Origin: Tetrapisispora phaffii CBS 4417
Lineage: Eukaryota > Ascomycota > Saccharomycetes > Saccharomycetales > Saccharomycetaceae
Direction: 5' to 3'
NCBI RefSeq assembly: GCF_000236905.1
Contig: NC_016525.1
Span: 682,001 to 746,000, forward strand
Length of the DNA stretch: 64,000 nt
Both the position numbers and the translations under genes were made by a program. The notes beneath the pieces were generated by a model. That model made no database searches, was not told the DNA's origin, and was given only the letters and a program-made list of their open reading frames with translations. Positions 1 to 11,400 of this stretch are shown piece by piece (position 1 is the stretch's first letter; every line of letters starts with the position of its first letter).

Positions 1-11
1 TATTATTGTTC

Positions 12-1664
12 TTATTTCTTTTCTATTTGTAGATTCAGTTGGAACCCTACTTTCTTTTTATTTCCAATGATTGAATTTCTCTTAGATGGTAGTTGCGGTG
101 TAGAGAATCGTTGAATCTCCTCTGTGATTTCTTCAGTTAAGAAATCCCTCTCTGAAGTGTATGTCATGTCCACTAATTCCTTGATATCAGTTAAGCTTCC
201 AATACTGTCAGAAAAATCATCTTCTTCGTCGTTTAATTCAGATGTCGATTGATCGGATGATGATTTAGCTTCCTCTATTTGTTTCAAATCCTTATCTGAG
301 ATACGGGATATTCTAGTTTTGACAGAACTGACCTCATCTTGGTCTGTTGATATATATTTCATGTGTGCGGATGGAAAATTGTTGTCAACTAGTTTGTTCA
401 TTGCTTTTTTATAATTAGCCAACTTTCTCTCTAACCTTTTCACCTTATTTCTCATGTGTCTAGTATCTTTCTCAGAATATTTAACTCTGGAAGTTGCTGG
501 AATGGACTGAATTTGAGATGTGCTAAGTTGCCTCATTTTTTCGTTTTCTGATATAAATGTTTGGATCAATTTTTCATTTTGTAATTTCAATTCATTAATT
601 TCGATCTCTAACTTTTTAATTCTAAATTCATTGCGTGCAGAATCATCGCTTTCTGACTGCGAAGGAAAACGTTGGGAAGGTTGTGATAATTGTAAATTGG
701 ATTGCTGTTGTAATTGATTATACCAATCAAGTTCGAAGTCAGTTGAAGCTGATGAAATAAAACTGTATCTGTTATTTTTATGGTTATTTAATTGAACAAA
801 ACCATTTCTATCCGTTGGTAATGCGTCTACATTTATATCTTTTGGAACTTCATGTAGTTCTGATTCTTGAATAGTAGCATGCTCGCTCACAATTCTTTTT
901 TGTACTATTTTAGCTGGATGAACCGCTGGTAATTTTTCAACATTACAATTATTTGCTTCCAATGACTCTATTTCGCTAATGCCATCTTGTTCGTGCATGG
1001 TAGAGCCACTTAAAGTACTTTCTGTATGTGATATTTTTCTTAATGCATTGTTTTTCATAGTACTTTGAGGTTTATGTTTTTCTTCTTTCGATATCTTTGA
1101 AATGGTTAGTATTTCTTTCTCTGTATGGGTTTCTTTTGAAGTGGTAACTGGGATGTTTTCGACCTTTTCTTTTTGTCTATTAAAGTTAATGAATGATTCT
1201 TGTAATTGAGCAAAAATTGACGTATTTAATTTTCTAGTTTCAACATTTTCCCTTTGACTATTTTGATTATTTTGGGTATTATCTTGATCAGTTTTCTGTG
1301 TGTCCATTGTTTTTGATGATTGTTTCATTATAGTTGAGAGCAAAGGAATTGCTGAATTTTGAGTATTCAAATATTCTGGTTTAAGCATTTTTGGAGCTGC
1401 ACTTCCTATTGATGGAAATTGAATTGGTGAACCAGACCTCATTATATCTGAGCCTCTTCTTTGCCTCGAGCGGCCAGTACGTGTTGATTCATTCAATTTT
1501 GATAGTGACGTCCTGTAGATAGATGAGCCTTTTGTATTGTCTAGCGATAACTTTGTTGGGGAAAGAAGTAAGTTTTGTATATTATTTTTATTAGCGGGGT
1601 CCTTGACATGGAACGCCATGGGAGACATAATTGGCGAGTCTGCTTTGAAATTAGGAGAATACAT
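12..1664 (-). CDS. Coiled-coil protein of unknown function
   Basis: A 550-residue open frame with an ordinary ATG start. I do not recognise it. The N-terminal third is rich in Ser, Pro and Asn and has several SP or SPT motifs (for example MSPM near residue 15 and LLSPTKLSLD near residue 35) that look like CDK or MAPK sites. A charged heptad-like stretch from about residue 348 to 420 (KKLEIEINELKLQNEKL, then RHMRNKVKRLERKLANYKKA) predicts a coiled coil. An acidic Ser/Glu/Asp-rich segment follows. No membrane segment or catalytic motif is visible. It is divergent from SBH1, with a 940-base spacer between them. The composition suits a cytoskeletal, spindle-pole or signalling scaffold, but that is a guess. 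Confidence 0.75.
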   Translation of the reverse strand: MYSPNFKADSPIMSPMAFHVKDPANKNNIQNLLLSPTKLSLDNTKGSSIYRTSLSKLNESTRTGRSRQRRGSDIMRSGSPIQFPSIGSAAPKMLKPEYLNTQNSAIPLLSTIMKQSSKTMDTQKTDQDNTQNNQNSQRENVETRKLNTSIFAQLQESFINFNRQKEKVENIPVTTSKETHTEKEILTISKISKEEKHKPQSTMKNNALRKISHTESTLSGSTMHEQDGISEIESLEANNCNVEKLPAVHPAKIVQKRIVSEHATIQESELHEVPKDINVDALPTDRNGFVQLNNHKNNRYSFISSASTDFELDWYNQLQQQSNLQLSQPSQRFPSQSESDDSARNEFRIKKLEIEINELKLQNEKLIQTFISENEKMRQLSTSQIQSIPATSRVKYSEKDTRHMRNKVKRLERKLANYKKAMNKLVDNNFPSAHMKYISTDQDEVSSVKTRISRISDKDLKQIEEAKSSSDQSTSELNDEEDDFSDSIGSLTDIKELVDMTYTSERDFLTEEITEEIQRFSTPQLPSKRNSIIGNKKKVGFQLNLQIEKK

Positions 1665-2604
1665 GTTTGAAACAAGTTGGTGGAGTGCAATAGGTCTCTC
1701 TCACGTAAACGGTACAATATATAGCAAAATGAACTGAATAAAATAAAGCGAATGAATTGAGGTGAATTTAGTAACGTCACAACCTGATATATTTGTTTGT
1801 GATTATTTTTGTCCAATGTTCTGATTATATCAACCAAAACTGAATCGAAAGAGGATATATATATATATGAAGCAGAGTATAACCGTTCCAGATCAGAGAG
1901 CGAAACGGGTCAATATTTTATAGCAGCCAACAGTCCCCCATTCAACAACAATGTAAACAATCTATAACTCACCACCACCTTCGTTGTGGCCACACCATTA
2001 ACAGTTCCTGTTGCTAGCAATAATGATTCGAACTCTCTCTCTCACACACACACTCTCTCTGTCCCCTCGAGCTGGTGGTTGGTTGCTTTGAGACACTTTC
2101 TAACATTTTTCGAGGCATTGGGATCTTTGTTTCTGTTTCCATTTTGCCAAATTGGGTAATTTCCACAAGTCGTGTAGGGCTGCTTCAGATCTGGGTTAGG
2201 GTTGTGAAGCTGGTAGGGCGGTACATGCCGTTGATATAGGGTTAGTGTGTTTTTGGTCTGTTTTGGCCTGTTTTCTGGGTGATTACCCGGACGTTCCCTG
2301 AAATTGTTCGATTTTTCGAAGAGATGAGACAAGTAGCGTAATGTATTCGTTGGCCATAATTAAATTGAATATCAATTACAGATGCCACAAGTGACTTCAA
2401 TTGACTTTAATTGCAGTTAGAGTTGTCTTCGATTGTCAATTGATTGCATACATTCTTATGTATTTAAGAATTAGCGTTTGGTTTCCGAGTTTCCATTTGT
2501 AAGTTTTGGTCTCTTCCTTTCCTTCGGTTGCAAGAGTCGGTGTGCAAACAATTGATTATTAACTTTGTTTCTACCTGATTCAATCATAGAACTAACATAC
2601 CAAC
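1665..2604. promoter_or_regulatory. Divergent spacer upstream of SBH1
   Basis: No convincing gene. It holds a short CT/CA microsatellite at about 2033-2060, two TAGGGTT heptamers (2197-2203 and 2237-2243, the first inside GGGTTAGGGTT) that match the Tbf1 telobox site, and a Reb1-type TTACCCG at 2283-2289, about 320 bases upstream of the SBH1 ATG. Open frames crossing this part are short and of unlikely composition. Confidence 0.5.
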
Positions 2605-2850
2605 ATGTCAACTCCTCCTGGTGGTCAAAGAACTGTAGCTAAAAGAGCTAAGGCTCAAGCTTCTAAGGGCAAAGCTGATGCTAAACAACCAGAAAACCAA
2701 CAAGGTGGCAACTCCATATTGAAAATTTATTCAGATGAGGCTAATGGTTTAAGAGTTGATCCATTGGTTATTATATTTCTAGCAGTTGGTTTCATCTTCT
2801 CTGTTGTCGCCTTGCATATTATTGCTAAATTTACAAGCAAGATCTTTTAA
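2605..2850 (+). CDS. SBH1: Sec61 complex beta subunit (Sbh1/Sbh2 type)
   Basis: An 81-residue tail-anchored protein, about the usual length of 82. It is the beta subunit of the ER protein-conducting channel (Sec61 with Sss1). The N-terminus PPGGQRT followed by a Lys/Ala-rich cytosolic stretch, the conserved ILKIYSDEANGLRVDP block just before the membrane, and one C-terminal membrane helix (about residues 53-75, ending AKFTSKIF) are diagnostic of the Sec61-beta family. Neighbouring ILV1 is the same as in S. cerevisiae, where SBH1 lies near ILV1, so SBH1 is preferred over its paralogue SBH2. It is convergent with ILV1. Confidence 0.95.
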   Translation: MSTPPGGQRTVAKRAKAQASKGKADAKQPENQQGGNSILKIYSDEANGLRVDPLVIIFLAVGFIFSVVALHIIAKFTSKIF

Positions 2851-3014
2851 TTGATGCAATCTTGTTAAAAAATATATATATTTGAATTGCATCTTTTTAA
2901 TTTTATCTGTGAGATATATCTTCATAATTTAATCTATAAGAAAGTCGATTATAATGATCACATTTGTTCGAGGATTGTAAAATCCGTATCCTTTAAAATA
3001 CCATATATATTCAG

Positions 3015-3059
<45 letters not shown>

Positions 3060-3291
3060 AATAAAAATAATAATGTTTTTAAGGTATGGGAAGCAGTTAT
3101 TTCATTAACTAGTTCTATTATATATGGGTAAAATTGATTTATATATGTGATTTGTCTGTTTGGGTTAGACTTTGAATATGTATAAAGTGATCCTCGAATG
3201 GCAGTATATATTTGTATGTATGTTTCCAACTACCATATCAATAAATATTTAGTGCGTAGTTATATGCGGTTAATTTTTTTAATTGTCTACA
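2851..3291. other. Convergent 3' spacer SBH1/ILV1 with TA/TG microsatellite
   Basis: The shared 3' region of two convergent genes. It is very AT-rich and contains an alternating (TA)n run followed by (TG)n at about 3016-3058. Nothing gene-like is seen; the small frames here derive from the repeat. Confidence 0.6.
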
Positions 3292-4998
3292 TTAAAATTT
3301 CAAGAATTTTTGGTAAACCATATTACCTGTTTCATCATGGTATTTGTAATCTAAATCTTCTAAGAATTTTTGGAAGGTTAGGTTTTCTCTTGGTGGAACG
3401 GAAATACCGGCCAAAATCTTACCAACGTCAGCGCCATGGTTTCTATAATGGAATAATGTTAAATTCCACGAGTCACTTAAACCAGCCAAAAATTTAGTTA
3501 AGGCACCTGGTCTTTCTGGGAATTCAAAAGAGATGATTCTTTCATTAGGAACTTTCGAAGCACCCCCGACCAAGTATCTACCATGAGATTTGGCCATGTC
3601 ATTATCAGAGATATCAACGGCGTCAAAGCCTAAAGCATGGATTTGTTGCATGACTTGTTTGATTTCCTTTTCACGGTCGACAACGTTGAAAGATGTGTAA
3701 ATGTAAGCCTTTGGAACTTCACTGGTGGAATCATGACGATGCTCATTGTATCTGTAAGAAAATTCAGTCACGGATCTTGGGTGGATAACATTTTGAAGTT
3801 TCTTGAAGGAACCTGGCACATCTGGTAAGGTTATCAACATAAACACTTCTTTTCCTTCACCTAACACAGCACGTTCTGAAACAAATCTTAATCTATCAAA
3901 GTTCATATTAGCACCAGACAGGACAGGAACATATGTATGTTTTGAATGTTCGATTTCTGGATGTAAGTGAGATACATATTTTTTCATACCAGCAACAGCT
4001 AAAGCACCGGATGGTTCAACGATACTACGTGTATCTTCGAAAATATCCTTAATACCAGCACAAATTTCATCAGTGTTCACGAGCACAACTTCGTCAACGA
4101 CTTCTTGAGCCACTCTAAATGTTTCTTCGCCAAGTAAACGTACAGCAGTACCATCAGCAAAAGATCCCACGGATTCTAGAGCTGCTCTCTTTCCAGATTG
4201 TAGAGAAGTGTATAAAGCGCAGGCATCGTAGGTTTCAACACCAATGATCTTAATATGAGGAGCAATACGTTTTAAGTAAGTACCAACACCTGCGATCAAA
4301 CCACCACCACCAACAGGTACAAAGACTGCACCAATTTTGGAGGACATGTGAACTTGTCTTAAAATTTCCATTGCGACAGTACCTTGACCGGCAATAACAT
4401 ATGGATGATCGAATGGAGGAATGTTTGTCAATCCTCTCTCCTCGGCCAACCTAGCACATTCTGCTTTTGCTTCGTCGAAATCGTTACCGTATAAGACAAC
4501 TTGAGAGCCTAATCTTGAAACATTTTGATATTTGATTGATGGTGTAGAGACGGGCATCACGATAGTAGCAGGTATTTTCAAGTGTTTTGCAGCGTATGCG
4601 ACACCTTGAGCATGGTTACCGGCAGAACATGCAATAACACCTTGATTCTTCTGCGTATCATCTAATTTTGCCATCATATTATATGCACCTCTCAATTTGA
4701 AAGAAAAGACCGGCAATAAATCATCTCTTTTCAATTGCACGTTTGTGTTTAATTTCGAGGATAAAACAGTACCGGTAGTAATTGGCGACTCATCCATAAC
4801 GTCATAAACTGATGATCTCAATATCAACCTAACATAATCTGGAGTGTTATCATCTTGTAACTCATCTAATTTCAAATTGGAATGTAATCTAACCAAATTA
4901 TCTGACAATTTAGTGTGCAAGAAACGCAATCCATTTAATGGAACACGGATACGACTTGCAGTTCGTAAGTTTGTCTTCAGAAGTAATCTTGTCGACAT
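3292..4998 (-). CDS. ILV1: Threonine deaminase, mitochondrial
   Basis: 568 residues (S. cerevisiae 576). It converts threonine to 2-oxobutanoate, the committed step of isoleucine synthesis, in the mitochondrion. The N-terminus is Arg/Ser/Leu-rich without acidic residues for about 30 residues, as in a presequence. The PLP-binding lysine lies in SFKLRGAYN (Lys101), the phosphate-binding loop is [10 protein letters not shown], and [10 protein letters not shown] is also conserved. The C-terminal 170 residues form the two ACT-like regulatory lobes used for isoleucine feedback (from about [17 protein letters not shown] onward, second lobe from [12 protein letters not shown]). It is transcribed divergently from RNY1. 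Confidence 0.97.
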   Translation of the reverse strand: MSTRLLLKTNLRTASRIRVPLNGLRFLHTKLSDNLVRLHSNLKLDELQDDNTPDYVRLILRSSVYDVMDESPITTGTVLSSKLNTNVQLKRDDLLPVFSFKLRGAYNMMAKLDDTQKNQGVIACSAGNHAQGVAYAAKHLKIPATIVMPVSTPSIKYQNVSRLGSQVVLYGNDFDEAKAECARLAEERGLTNIPPFDHPYVIAGQGTVAMEILRQVHMSSKIGAVFVPVGGGGLIAGVGTYLKRIAPHIKIIGVETYDACALYTSLQSGKRAALESVGSFADGTAVRLLGEETFRVAQEVVDEVVLVNTDEICAGIKDIFEDTRSIVEPSGALAVAGMKKYVSHLHPEIEHSKHTYVPVLSGANMNFDRLRFVSERAVLGEGKEVFMLITLPDVPGSFKKLQNVIHPRSVTEFSYRYNEHRHDSTSEVPKAYIYTSFNVVDREKEIKQVMQQIHALGFDAVDISDNDMAKSHGRYLVGGASKVPNERIISFEFPERPGALTKFLAGLSDSWNLTLFHYRNHGADVGKILAGISVPPRENLTFQKFLEDLDYKYHDETGNMVYQKFLKF

Positions 4999-5860
4999 TT
5001 TGTGTTAATTCTTGCCAGAGATATTCTTACGATCGAGGTTGCTTTGCGAATATCTGAAAAAAAGGTCAAGAATTAAAAATATAAAGCAACAACTCAAAGA
5101 AATAGTTAGTTCAATAAAAATTGATACCAACGACTACAATTAACATAAGAGAAAAGCAGTCGATCCAATTCCAATCTTTAAAACCGACATAACAATAGTA
5201 TTTGTAATTTAACAGTAAGACTCATCTTCCATAGGATGTCTATAGAGGTAATAATATGTTGAAGTATTCGTTCTTCTTCTGAAATTTCAGCTCGTTGCTG
5301 CTATCAAAAAAGAAAAGTATTTCAATCTCGACTTTTTCGAAAAATAAAAAAAAATGTGGACAAAAACCTATCACGTGATATGAAATTAGGGCGGAAGTAA
5401 AACTCCGACATTTTACGAATCCGGGTAAACCAACAACCCTATTCTGATATTTTTTTAAAATGCAACCCTATTAGGGCGGTTAGGGTTTGAAGTGATTTGC
5501 AATTTCAAAAGGGCCATGGTGCGGGTAATTGAGATGGTATCCCAGACAAGGGGGACAGTCACAATGATCTTATTATATAAAGAGGGGGGGGAAGAAGGGG
5601 AGGAGCGGTAGATAAAAAGGTCGGCGGTAAACTCTTAAACTGTTAGTTGCTGGTATATCACTATGTTATACGTCTTATCAAAGACAAAGGGTTAGGAGGA
5701 ATCAAATTGACAAGTGCTCCGCTAGTGTTTTTGTTGTTTCTTTTGGTTATTTAAGAGCTCTGACTTTTACTTTCAACAGTTGTTTAAACAGATCTCCCTC
5801 TGACGAAAAGCAGTAAAAGTCAAAAATATAAGATAAACATACATTGGCGTAATAAACAAG
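4999..5860. promoter_or_regulatory. Divergent ILV1/RNY1 promoter
   Basis: 862 bases with a dense set of motifs. There is an E-box TCACGTGA at 5371-5378 (Cbf1 type), two Reb1-type CGGGTAA elements (5422-5428, 5522-5528), and three AACCCTA/TAGGGTT Tbf1-type heptamers (5435-5441, 5464-5470, 5481-5487). Three AGGGG stress-response elements (5549-5553, 5583-5587, 5596-5600) flank a TATATAA box (5574-5580), all nearer RNY1. A stress-inducible RNY1 is the simplest reading; this is inferred from motifs only. Confidence 0.55.
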
Positions 5861-7183
5861 ATGAGACTAGATAACTTTTTGAATGCCCTATATTGGAATT
5901 CCAATACATTAGGGCAGAAGCCATTTGATGGAATATTAACTACAGATGTCAGTTGTCCTATCGATCTTCCTTTAACCTGTAGAAATGCCACTGAGGTGAC
6001 AGATAGCTGTTGTTTCGAATTTCCAGGAGGTATATTTTTACAGACTCAATTTTGGAACTACAGGCCGTCAAGAGTGGGGATGAATGCTACTGAGATAGAG
6101 AATGAATTAGGCCCTCTAGATGCGTTCACCATACATGGATTATGGCCAGATAATTGTGATGGAGGGTTCGAACAGTTTTGTGATAAATCTCTTTTTATTG
6201 ATGACGTCTATCATTTATTGAAAAGCGACGAATTCAATGGAGAGAACTCTCAAGACTTAGAAATATCAGGAGAAAACCTTTTGAATAATCTTACATCTCT
6301 TTGGAAGAGCAATAATGGTAACCATGAATCCCTATGGATACATGAGTTTAATAAACATGGCTCATGTATCAATACCCTGAAACCAAAATGCTATAAAAAT
6401 TGGAACAATATATCAAATTCAAAAAGTATTGTAAGTAAAGAAGAAAATGATTATTATAAAAAAAGAGCTGTATATGATTATTTTAGGATTACATACAATC
6501 TTTACAATGAAAATAATTCTTTCGAAAAATTGGCAAAATTTGGCATCGTTCCAAGTAATTCAACTACATACACAAAGGAACAAATAGAGAATGCTTTAGG
6601 CTCTACAGAAGGCACCGACGAGGTCACTGCAAAAATATTTATAAATTGTGATAGCAATAATGTTTTGAATGAAGTTTGGTATTTTTACTTATTGAAAGGT
6701 TCACTATTACAAGAAGAATTTGTTCCAATTGATTCATTCGATAATAAAAGAAGCAGATGTAAAGCAACTGGCATTAAATTTTACCAAAAAGGTTATATCC
6801 CAAATAATGGTGGAAGACAGCCTCCATCAAATTCCAAAAGAGGAATTGTCAGAATAAGTGGTTACAACGGTAATTTAATTAAAAATGGGCGCTGGATGAC
6901 AAAAGGAACACCGGCAAATTTTGAGATGATTAAGTCTCCTTTTGGAAGTTACTATTTAAAATCACGCACTGGATACTGTACTGTTTCTGTTTCAAAAGGT
7001 CTGATATGCAATGCAAACATTAATAATGCAGCTCAATTTGATTATGATGATAAGAACGGATATATAGGCTACTCAAATAACTTTATGTGGTCTGCAGAAA
7101 CTTATCCTAGAGGTAACACACAGAGTGTTGTTTACTTCAATAATAAAGACAATAAATACCAGTTTAAATTGAAATTTGTATAA
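5861..7183 (+). CDS. RNY1: Vacuolar RNase T2 family ribonuclease
   Basis: 440 residues (S. cerevisiae Rny1 434). RNase T2 enzymes cleave single-stranded RNA by acid catalysis; in yeast Rny1 is vacuolar and cleaves tRNA and rRNA when released under stress. Both catalytic segments are intact: FTIHGLWPDN (His92) and HEFNKHGSC (His161, Glu162, His166). Many cysteines and N-glycosylation sequons (NAT, NLT, NNT-like) suit a secretory-route glycoprotein, and the long C-terminal extension typical of fungal Rny1 is present. An in-frame stop lies eight codons upstream of the ATG, so the start is fixed. The N-terminus MRLDNFLNALYWNS is not a classical signal peptide, which is odd for a vacuolar enzyme, though the S. 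cerevisiae N-terminus is also weak. Confidence 0.95.
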   Translation: MRLDNFLNALYWNSNTLGQKPFDGILTTDVSCPIDLPLTCRNATEVTDSCCFEFPGGIFLQTQFWNYRPSRVGMNATEIENELGPLDAFTIHGLWPDNCDGGFEQFCDKSLFIDDVYHLLKSDEFNGENSQDLEISGENLLNNLTSLWKSNNGNHESLWIHEFNKHGSCINTLKPKCYKNWNNISNSKSIVSKEENDYYKKRAVYDYFRITYNLYNENNSFEKLAKFGIVPSNSTTYTKEQIENALGSTEGTDEVTAKIFINCDSNNVLNEVWYFYLLKGSLLQEEFVPIDSFDNKRSRCKATGIKFYQKGYIPNNGGRQPPSNSKRGIVRISGYNGNLIKNGRWMTKGTPANFEMIKSPFGSYYLKSRTGYCTVSVSKGLICNANINNAAQFDYDDKNGYIGYSNNFMWSAETYPRGNTQSVVYFNNKDNKYQFKLKFV

Positions 7184-7258
7184 AAGTGACTACATGTGAA
7201 TAAAATAAATCAATTATGCTTTTTAAAATTGTGTAAATATCTAATATGTATGATTATT

Positions 7259-8071
7259 CTATCTATTTGGATCAGTCATCCTTATTATTTGAGTTGTACT
7301 GTCTGAAGGGGTTGGGTAATATCCATTGTAAGTGCTTGAATCCATAGATGCTGTTCTGTTACCAGAGAAATATCTACGATTGGTAATTGATTCAGGAGAA
7401 TCTAAATAACTTGCTTTCTTACTTCTTCCATTGAAATCCTCATTCCTGCTTGGAAACCGTGAGTATTTGTTATTTTCTGTATTAAGTGATGGGATTCGAC
7501 TTTGGCTGATTATCATTCTCTTAGACTCAGAAAGTTCCCATTCTAGATTTTGTATCTGTGCATTCATATCTTTTATTCTAGATTCTAATTGTCCAGTGAT
7601 ATAGTGTTGATCATTGCGATCTTGTAATAGATTATTAATCATTGATCTTAATTCTTGAATTGAATTATTCTGTGTACGTATCTGTTGTTTTAAAATGATT
7701 AATTCACTTGATTCGTTTCTTATGTTATTGGCATCGTTCGATGAAGAATATGGTAGAGGATGTATATTTTCATTCCTTGATTCACGCAGTTCCTTTCGTA
7801 GTTGATCTTCATAGTACTTGCTGTTAATATATTTTTCACTCTTATTATTATTCTTAATAGGATCATATTTTTTAGTGTTCTTCATGAAACTGTGATTTTG
7901 AGAATCATCTTTTTGTAAAGCAAAACTCACATTCTTTTCTGGAGAGTAGCTCGGATTTTTCTTTTCATAAATCAATTTCTTAGCCTCTGAAAACTTTCTT
8001 TTGATATCCATTATCGAGTTATCTTCACTATACTTTTGATCAAAAAAATCTTTTGAAAAATTATCTCCCAT
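7259..8071 (-). CDS. SPC29: Spindle pole body component Spc29
   Basis: 270 residues (S. cerevisiae 253). Spc29 sits in the central plaque of the spindle pole body, linking Spc42 to the Spc110/calmodulin layer. Sequence conservation is low, as is usual for this protein. The call rests on position, directly between RNY1 and KAP120 in the same orientations as in S. cerevisiae, and on architecture: a charged N-terminus, then a coiled coil from about residue 122 to 185 (LIILKQQIRTQNNSIQELR, then LESRIKDMNAQIQNLEWEL), and a Ser/Arg-rich tail. Its 3' end is only 75 bases from the RNY1 stop. Confidence 0.8.
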   Translation of the reverse strand: MGDNFSKDFFDQKYSEDNSIMDIKRKFSEAKKLIYEKKNPSYSPEKNVSFALQKDDSQNHSFMKNTKKYDPIKNNNKSEKYINSKYYEDQLRKELRESRNENIHPLPYSSSNDANNIRNESSELIILKQQIRTQNNSIQELRSMINNLLQDRNDQHYITGQLESRIKDMNAQIQNLEWELSESKRMIISQSRIPSLNTENNKYSRFPSRNEDFNGRSKKASYLDSPESITNRRYFSGNRTASMDSSTYNGYYPTPSDSTTQIIRMTDPNR

Positions 8072-8475
8072 CTTGTCCCAATCTTAGCCTTATAATATTA
8101 TTTGAAGAACTGCAACCTTTATTAATATTGATTTGATTGCAATCTATGTATGCAATTGTAATTAGCTTAACTTGCATTTGTAACATAAGAACTTCTTTAA
8201 TCCATTTCTAAAATATATGTAAACATCGCACAAAAATATTGATATTCTAATCTTCGTGTCTAAATTATGGTGATTTTAATATTTCGCGTCACTAAAATAA
8301 GTGTGCAATGGCCACAATAATGACGTATTTGAAGAGAGTAATAGATATATATTCATTATAGACTATACTTTTGCTATGATATACTGAAAGTTGATATATT
8401 AAGTTTATCAATTATCTCACTATTTAAGATTATGCTATGCAATGCTACTCGAAACTCCTTTCGAAAACCAACATA
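8072..8475. promoter_or_regulatory. SPC29 promoter and KAP120 3' region
   Basis: This holds TTTCGCGTC at 8282-8290, which reads GACGCGAAA on the SPC29 strand, a hybrid MCB/SCB element bound by Mbp1/Swi4-Swi6. It lies about 210 bases upstream of the SPC29 ATG and would fit G1/S expression of a spindle-pole gene. Nothing else is seen. Confidence 0.5.
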
Positions 8476-11400
8476 TTAGTTACTTATTTTAGGTTGTTGG
8501 ATTGAAAGGAAAAGTAATAAACTTTCCCTTAAACTTTGATTAATGTTGTTGAAAAATTCTTGATAGGCAGGAGGCCCCAAGTGTGACTCTAGAAACTCCA
8601 AAGTCTGTTTAATGAACTCTCTCAAACTGATATTATGAACTGGATCATTGTTTTTCAAAAGCTCATGATTTCTTAATTGTTCAGGCGTCAATTGGTAAAA
8701 TTCCACGGTTTGTTCGGTAACAATATCGTTCAGATGGTATTTCTCACAATCACCACTTTGGGTTTCATTGATTTCTTCTAATAAATCGACCCAGATTTGC
8801 ATAATGGTGATTATTTCTGATAATACTACAACTAATCCAGTTCTTAATAGACTTGAAATACCAAGAACATGGATTTTCTTTAGTTTAGGATCAAATATAT
8901 CTTTAAAACAATATTCCCAACTGGATATTAATTTGCTAAATAATCTGTCAAATGGCATGTCGGAATAAACAACTTTTTTATGTTCAATATCTAGTTGAGC
9001 GTTAGATGTTGTTGTTGGCAATGCTTGGTGGTACATTTCAATAAATTTCATTAAAGCAGTAGGGTTAACATACGCAATCCTTGCAATAATCTGTAACAAT
9101 TGCCCACATTGATGATTTGATAATGCTTCTTGTTTAAAAATACTATTGAATAAAGAGTTCAAAATTCCCATATCGTAAAATTTTTGAAGAAGAATATTCT
9201 CATAATCTGCCTCATTAGATAGTATTAAAATTTCCCAAATCTCAAGTATTAAATAAAATGAATCGTCTCTCAATTTTAATAAATAATTGGATAAGTAACT
9301 GAAAATCTTACTGAATGAATCAGATGCAAAAAAAAGTTGTGGTGATAATATTAAAGTGTAACTTTTGACAATTTCTAACAATGTTGGTAATATTTCTGAA
9401 TGTTTTTCAATAGAAGATTCTAAAAATGGTAAAAAGTCAACAAATCTATCATCAAATTTTGTTTCATTGCTGGAATAGTTTTGAAGTAGTATTCCCCATA
9501 ATTCAAAACCATCTTCACTTAATAAATGATGATGTTGAGATGTTGGATCACACACTATGTTCACAACAGGAATAGCAATATCCCAAGTCAAATAAGATTG
9601 TGGACCTAAAGATTGAACCAGGTTTCTTAGTAATCTAATTAAAGCCCCTGATAATATTCCTTCCGAAGGGTTATTAGTTGAAATTTCCCACAACTCCGGT
9701 ATAATTTGTAATATTTCAATTAATAAATCTTTGCTTATCAAAGGTTTCGTTTGAATAATAATATCACTCAAAGTATTAAGAACATATAATCTAGTTTCGG
9801 TCAGTGAAACAGAAGGTAATATTTTCCTTAATAAAATCGTAACGATATCTTTTAAGAAAGGTTCAAAATTATCTTTATTAAAATTCCAGTCATCCACCAT
9901 CGTTCTAATAGATTGCACGACTGTTAGTAAAACTACTTTATCTGATTCATTCATTAAGATGTTCTCGAAAAATCCATAACAAATTTTCTTTGATTCTTCA
10001 GAACACTTAACAACAGACCATTCGTTAATTATTACTGCAACTCTTCTTCTTATTATCTTCAATTGATCAGTAGAGTTGTTAGTGGTATCTGATGCTTCAG
10101 GTAAGAATATTTTTACCAATAGAGAATCAAAATCCACCATATCGCAAATGGCATTAGCACTCAATTGGAAGGCTGCATAGATTGCATCTTTCATCAAGAA
10201 ATCTTCTAATGAATTGGACAAACTAGATGCATCTTTCTCAATTTTATTTAATAAATAAGGAACTAAAAATTCTGAGAATGAATTAATTAAATCTTGAAAG
10301 AAATTTTCAGCACATGGTCTGATTTGATATTCATAGCTTGTGGACATCTGCTCGTTTATCCATTCTTCTTGATCCATAAACCAATTTTCCAATTCTGATG
10401 GTCTTAATTTTAAGTACCATGTCATTAATGTGTCAACCAAATCAGTAATTAACTTTTCATTTAAAAATTCTGCATTAAGTTTTTCAATAGCTTTGTCGAT
10501 ACTAGCTTTATCACTCCTTGCTTTCAAAGTAATTGCTCCCTTCTTAAAAATAAAATTGATTACTCTTTTAAAAACTAATAGACCTCTAATGACAGTTTGT
10601 TCCCAAAAGTCACCAGTGGTATCTGCAACTTCGTTATAGACGTTAGGAGCATACTCAAAGATAATTTTTGTATACACTATCAATATATCTGTTGAACATG
10701 GTAACAAAATAAATGTTGCAGGAGAATTTGTAATCATACTATAATATAGTTTACCGTAACATCTTATGAATTTTTCGTAATTGTCAAATGTTCGGAAGTT
10801 ATTATAATTAGTTATTAAAATATCGAAATGCTGAATGGATAATCTCATGAAATCAATTACAATTTCATCTTTTGCAGGATTATCGACACCTTCTATTATC
10901 ATCCTTCTTGTGCACTTTAATGCCAAATATGAAATTTGGATATGTAATGGGAATTTCTCATTTATATTAATTGATGAATCCGTCCAAGACACGAAATTAT
11001 CCAAATAAATCCTTATAACGTATTTTAGAATCAAGGGTATTTTGCTTTGCATAGCTGGTCTGCATCTACCTATCCTGGCTGCGCCTAGAATTTTGATAAT
11101 TTGGTTGATATGTAATAATGTGTTGTAAATATTAGTGTCATTTGATGAATTAATATCTAATAGTCTTTCTAAATTTTCAAACAAATCTGGCCAATGACCA
11201 GGGAAATCGAATCTAGCAATCTTGGCAGTAGCTTGTGCATTTTGGATCGACAGTTGATTATTTTTCTCATTAACTAAATTAAACAGTCTTTCTCTGATCT
11301 TCAACTTTTCATTTTTATTAATAGCATTTGATCTAGTGGATCTCCAGTATTTTTCGATACCATTTTTAAATTGTATAATTGATATCCATCTGATTTGCAA

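Noticed and set aside
2042..2332. 96-codon minus-strand frame in the SBH1 upstream region
   Set aside because: It lies across the CT/CA microsatellite and regulatory motifs, has an unlikely Asn/Pro/His composition and no homology that I can see.
3198..3497. 99-codon frame on the plus strand at the ILV1 3' end
   Set aside because: It is mostly antisense to the ILV1 coding region and the remainder is AT-rich spacer.
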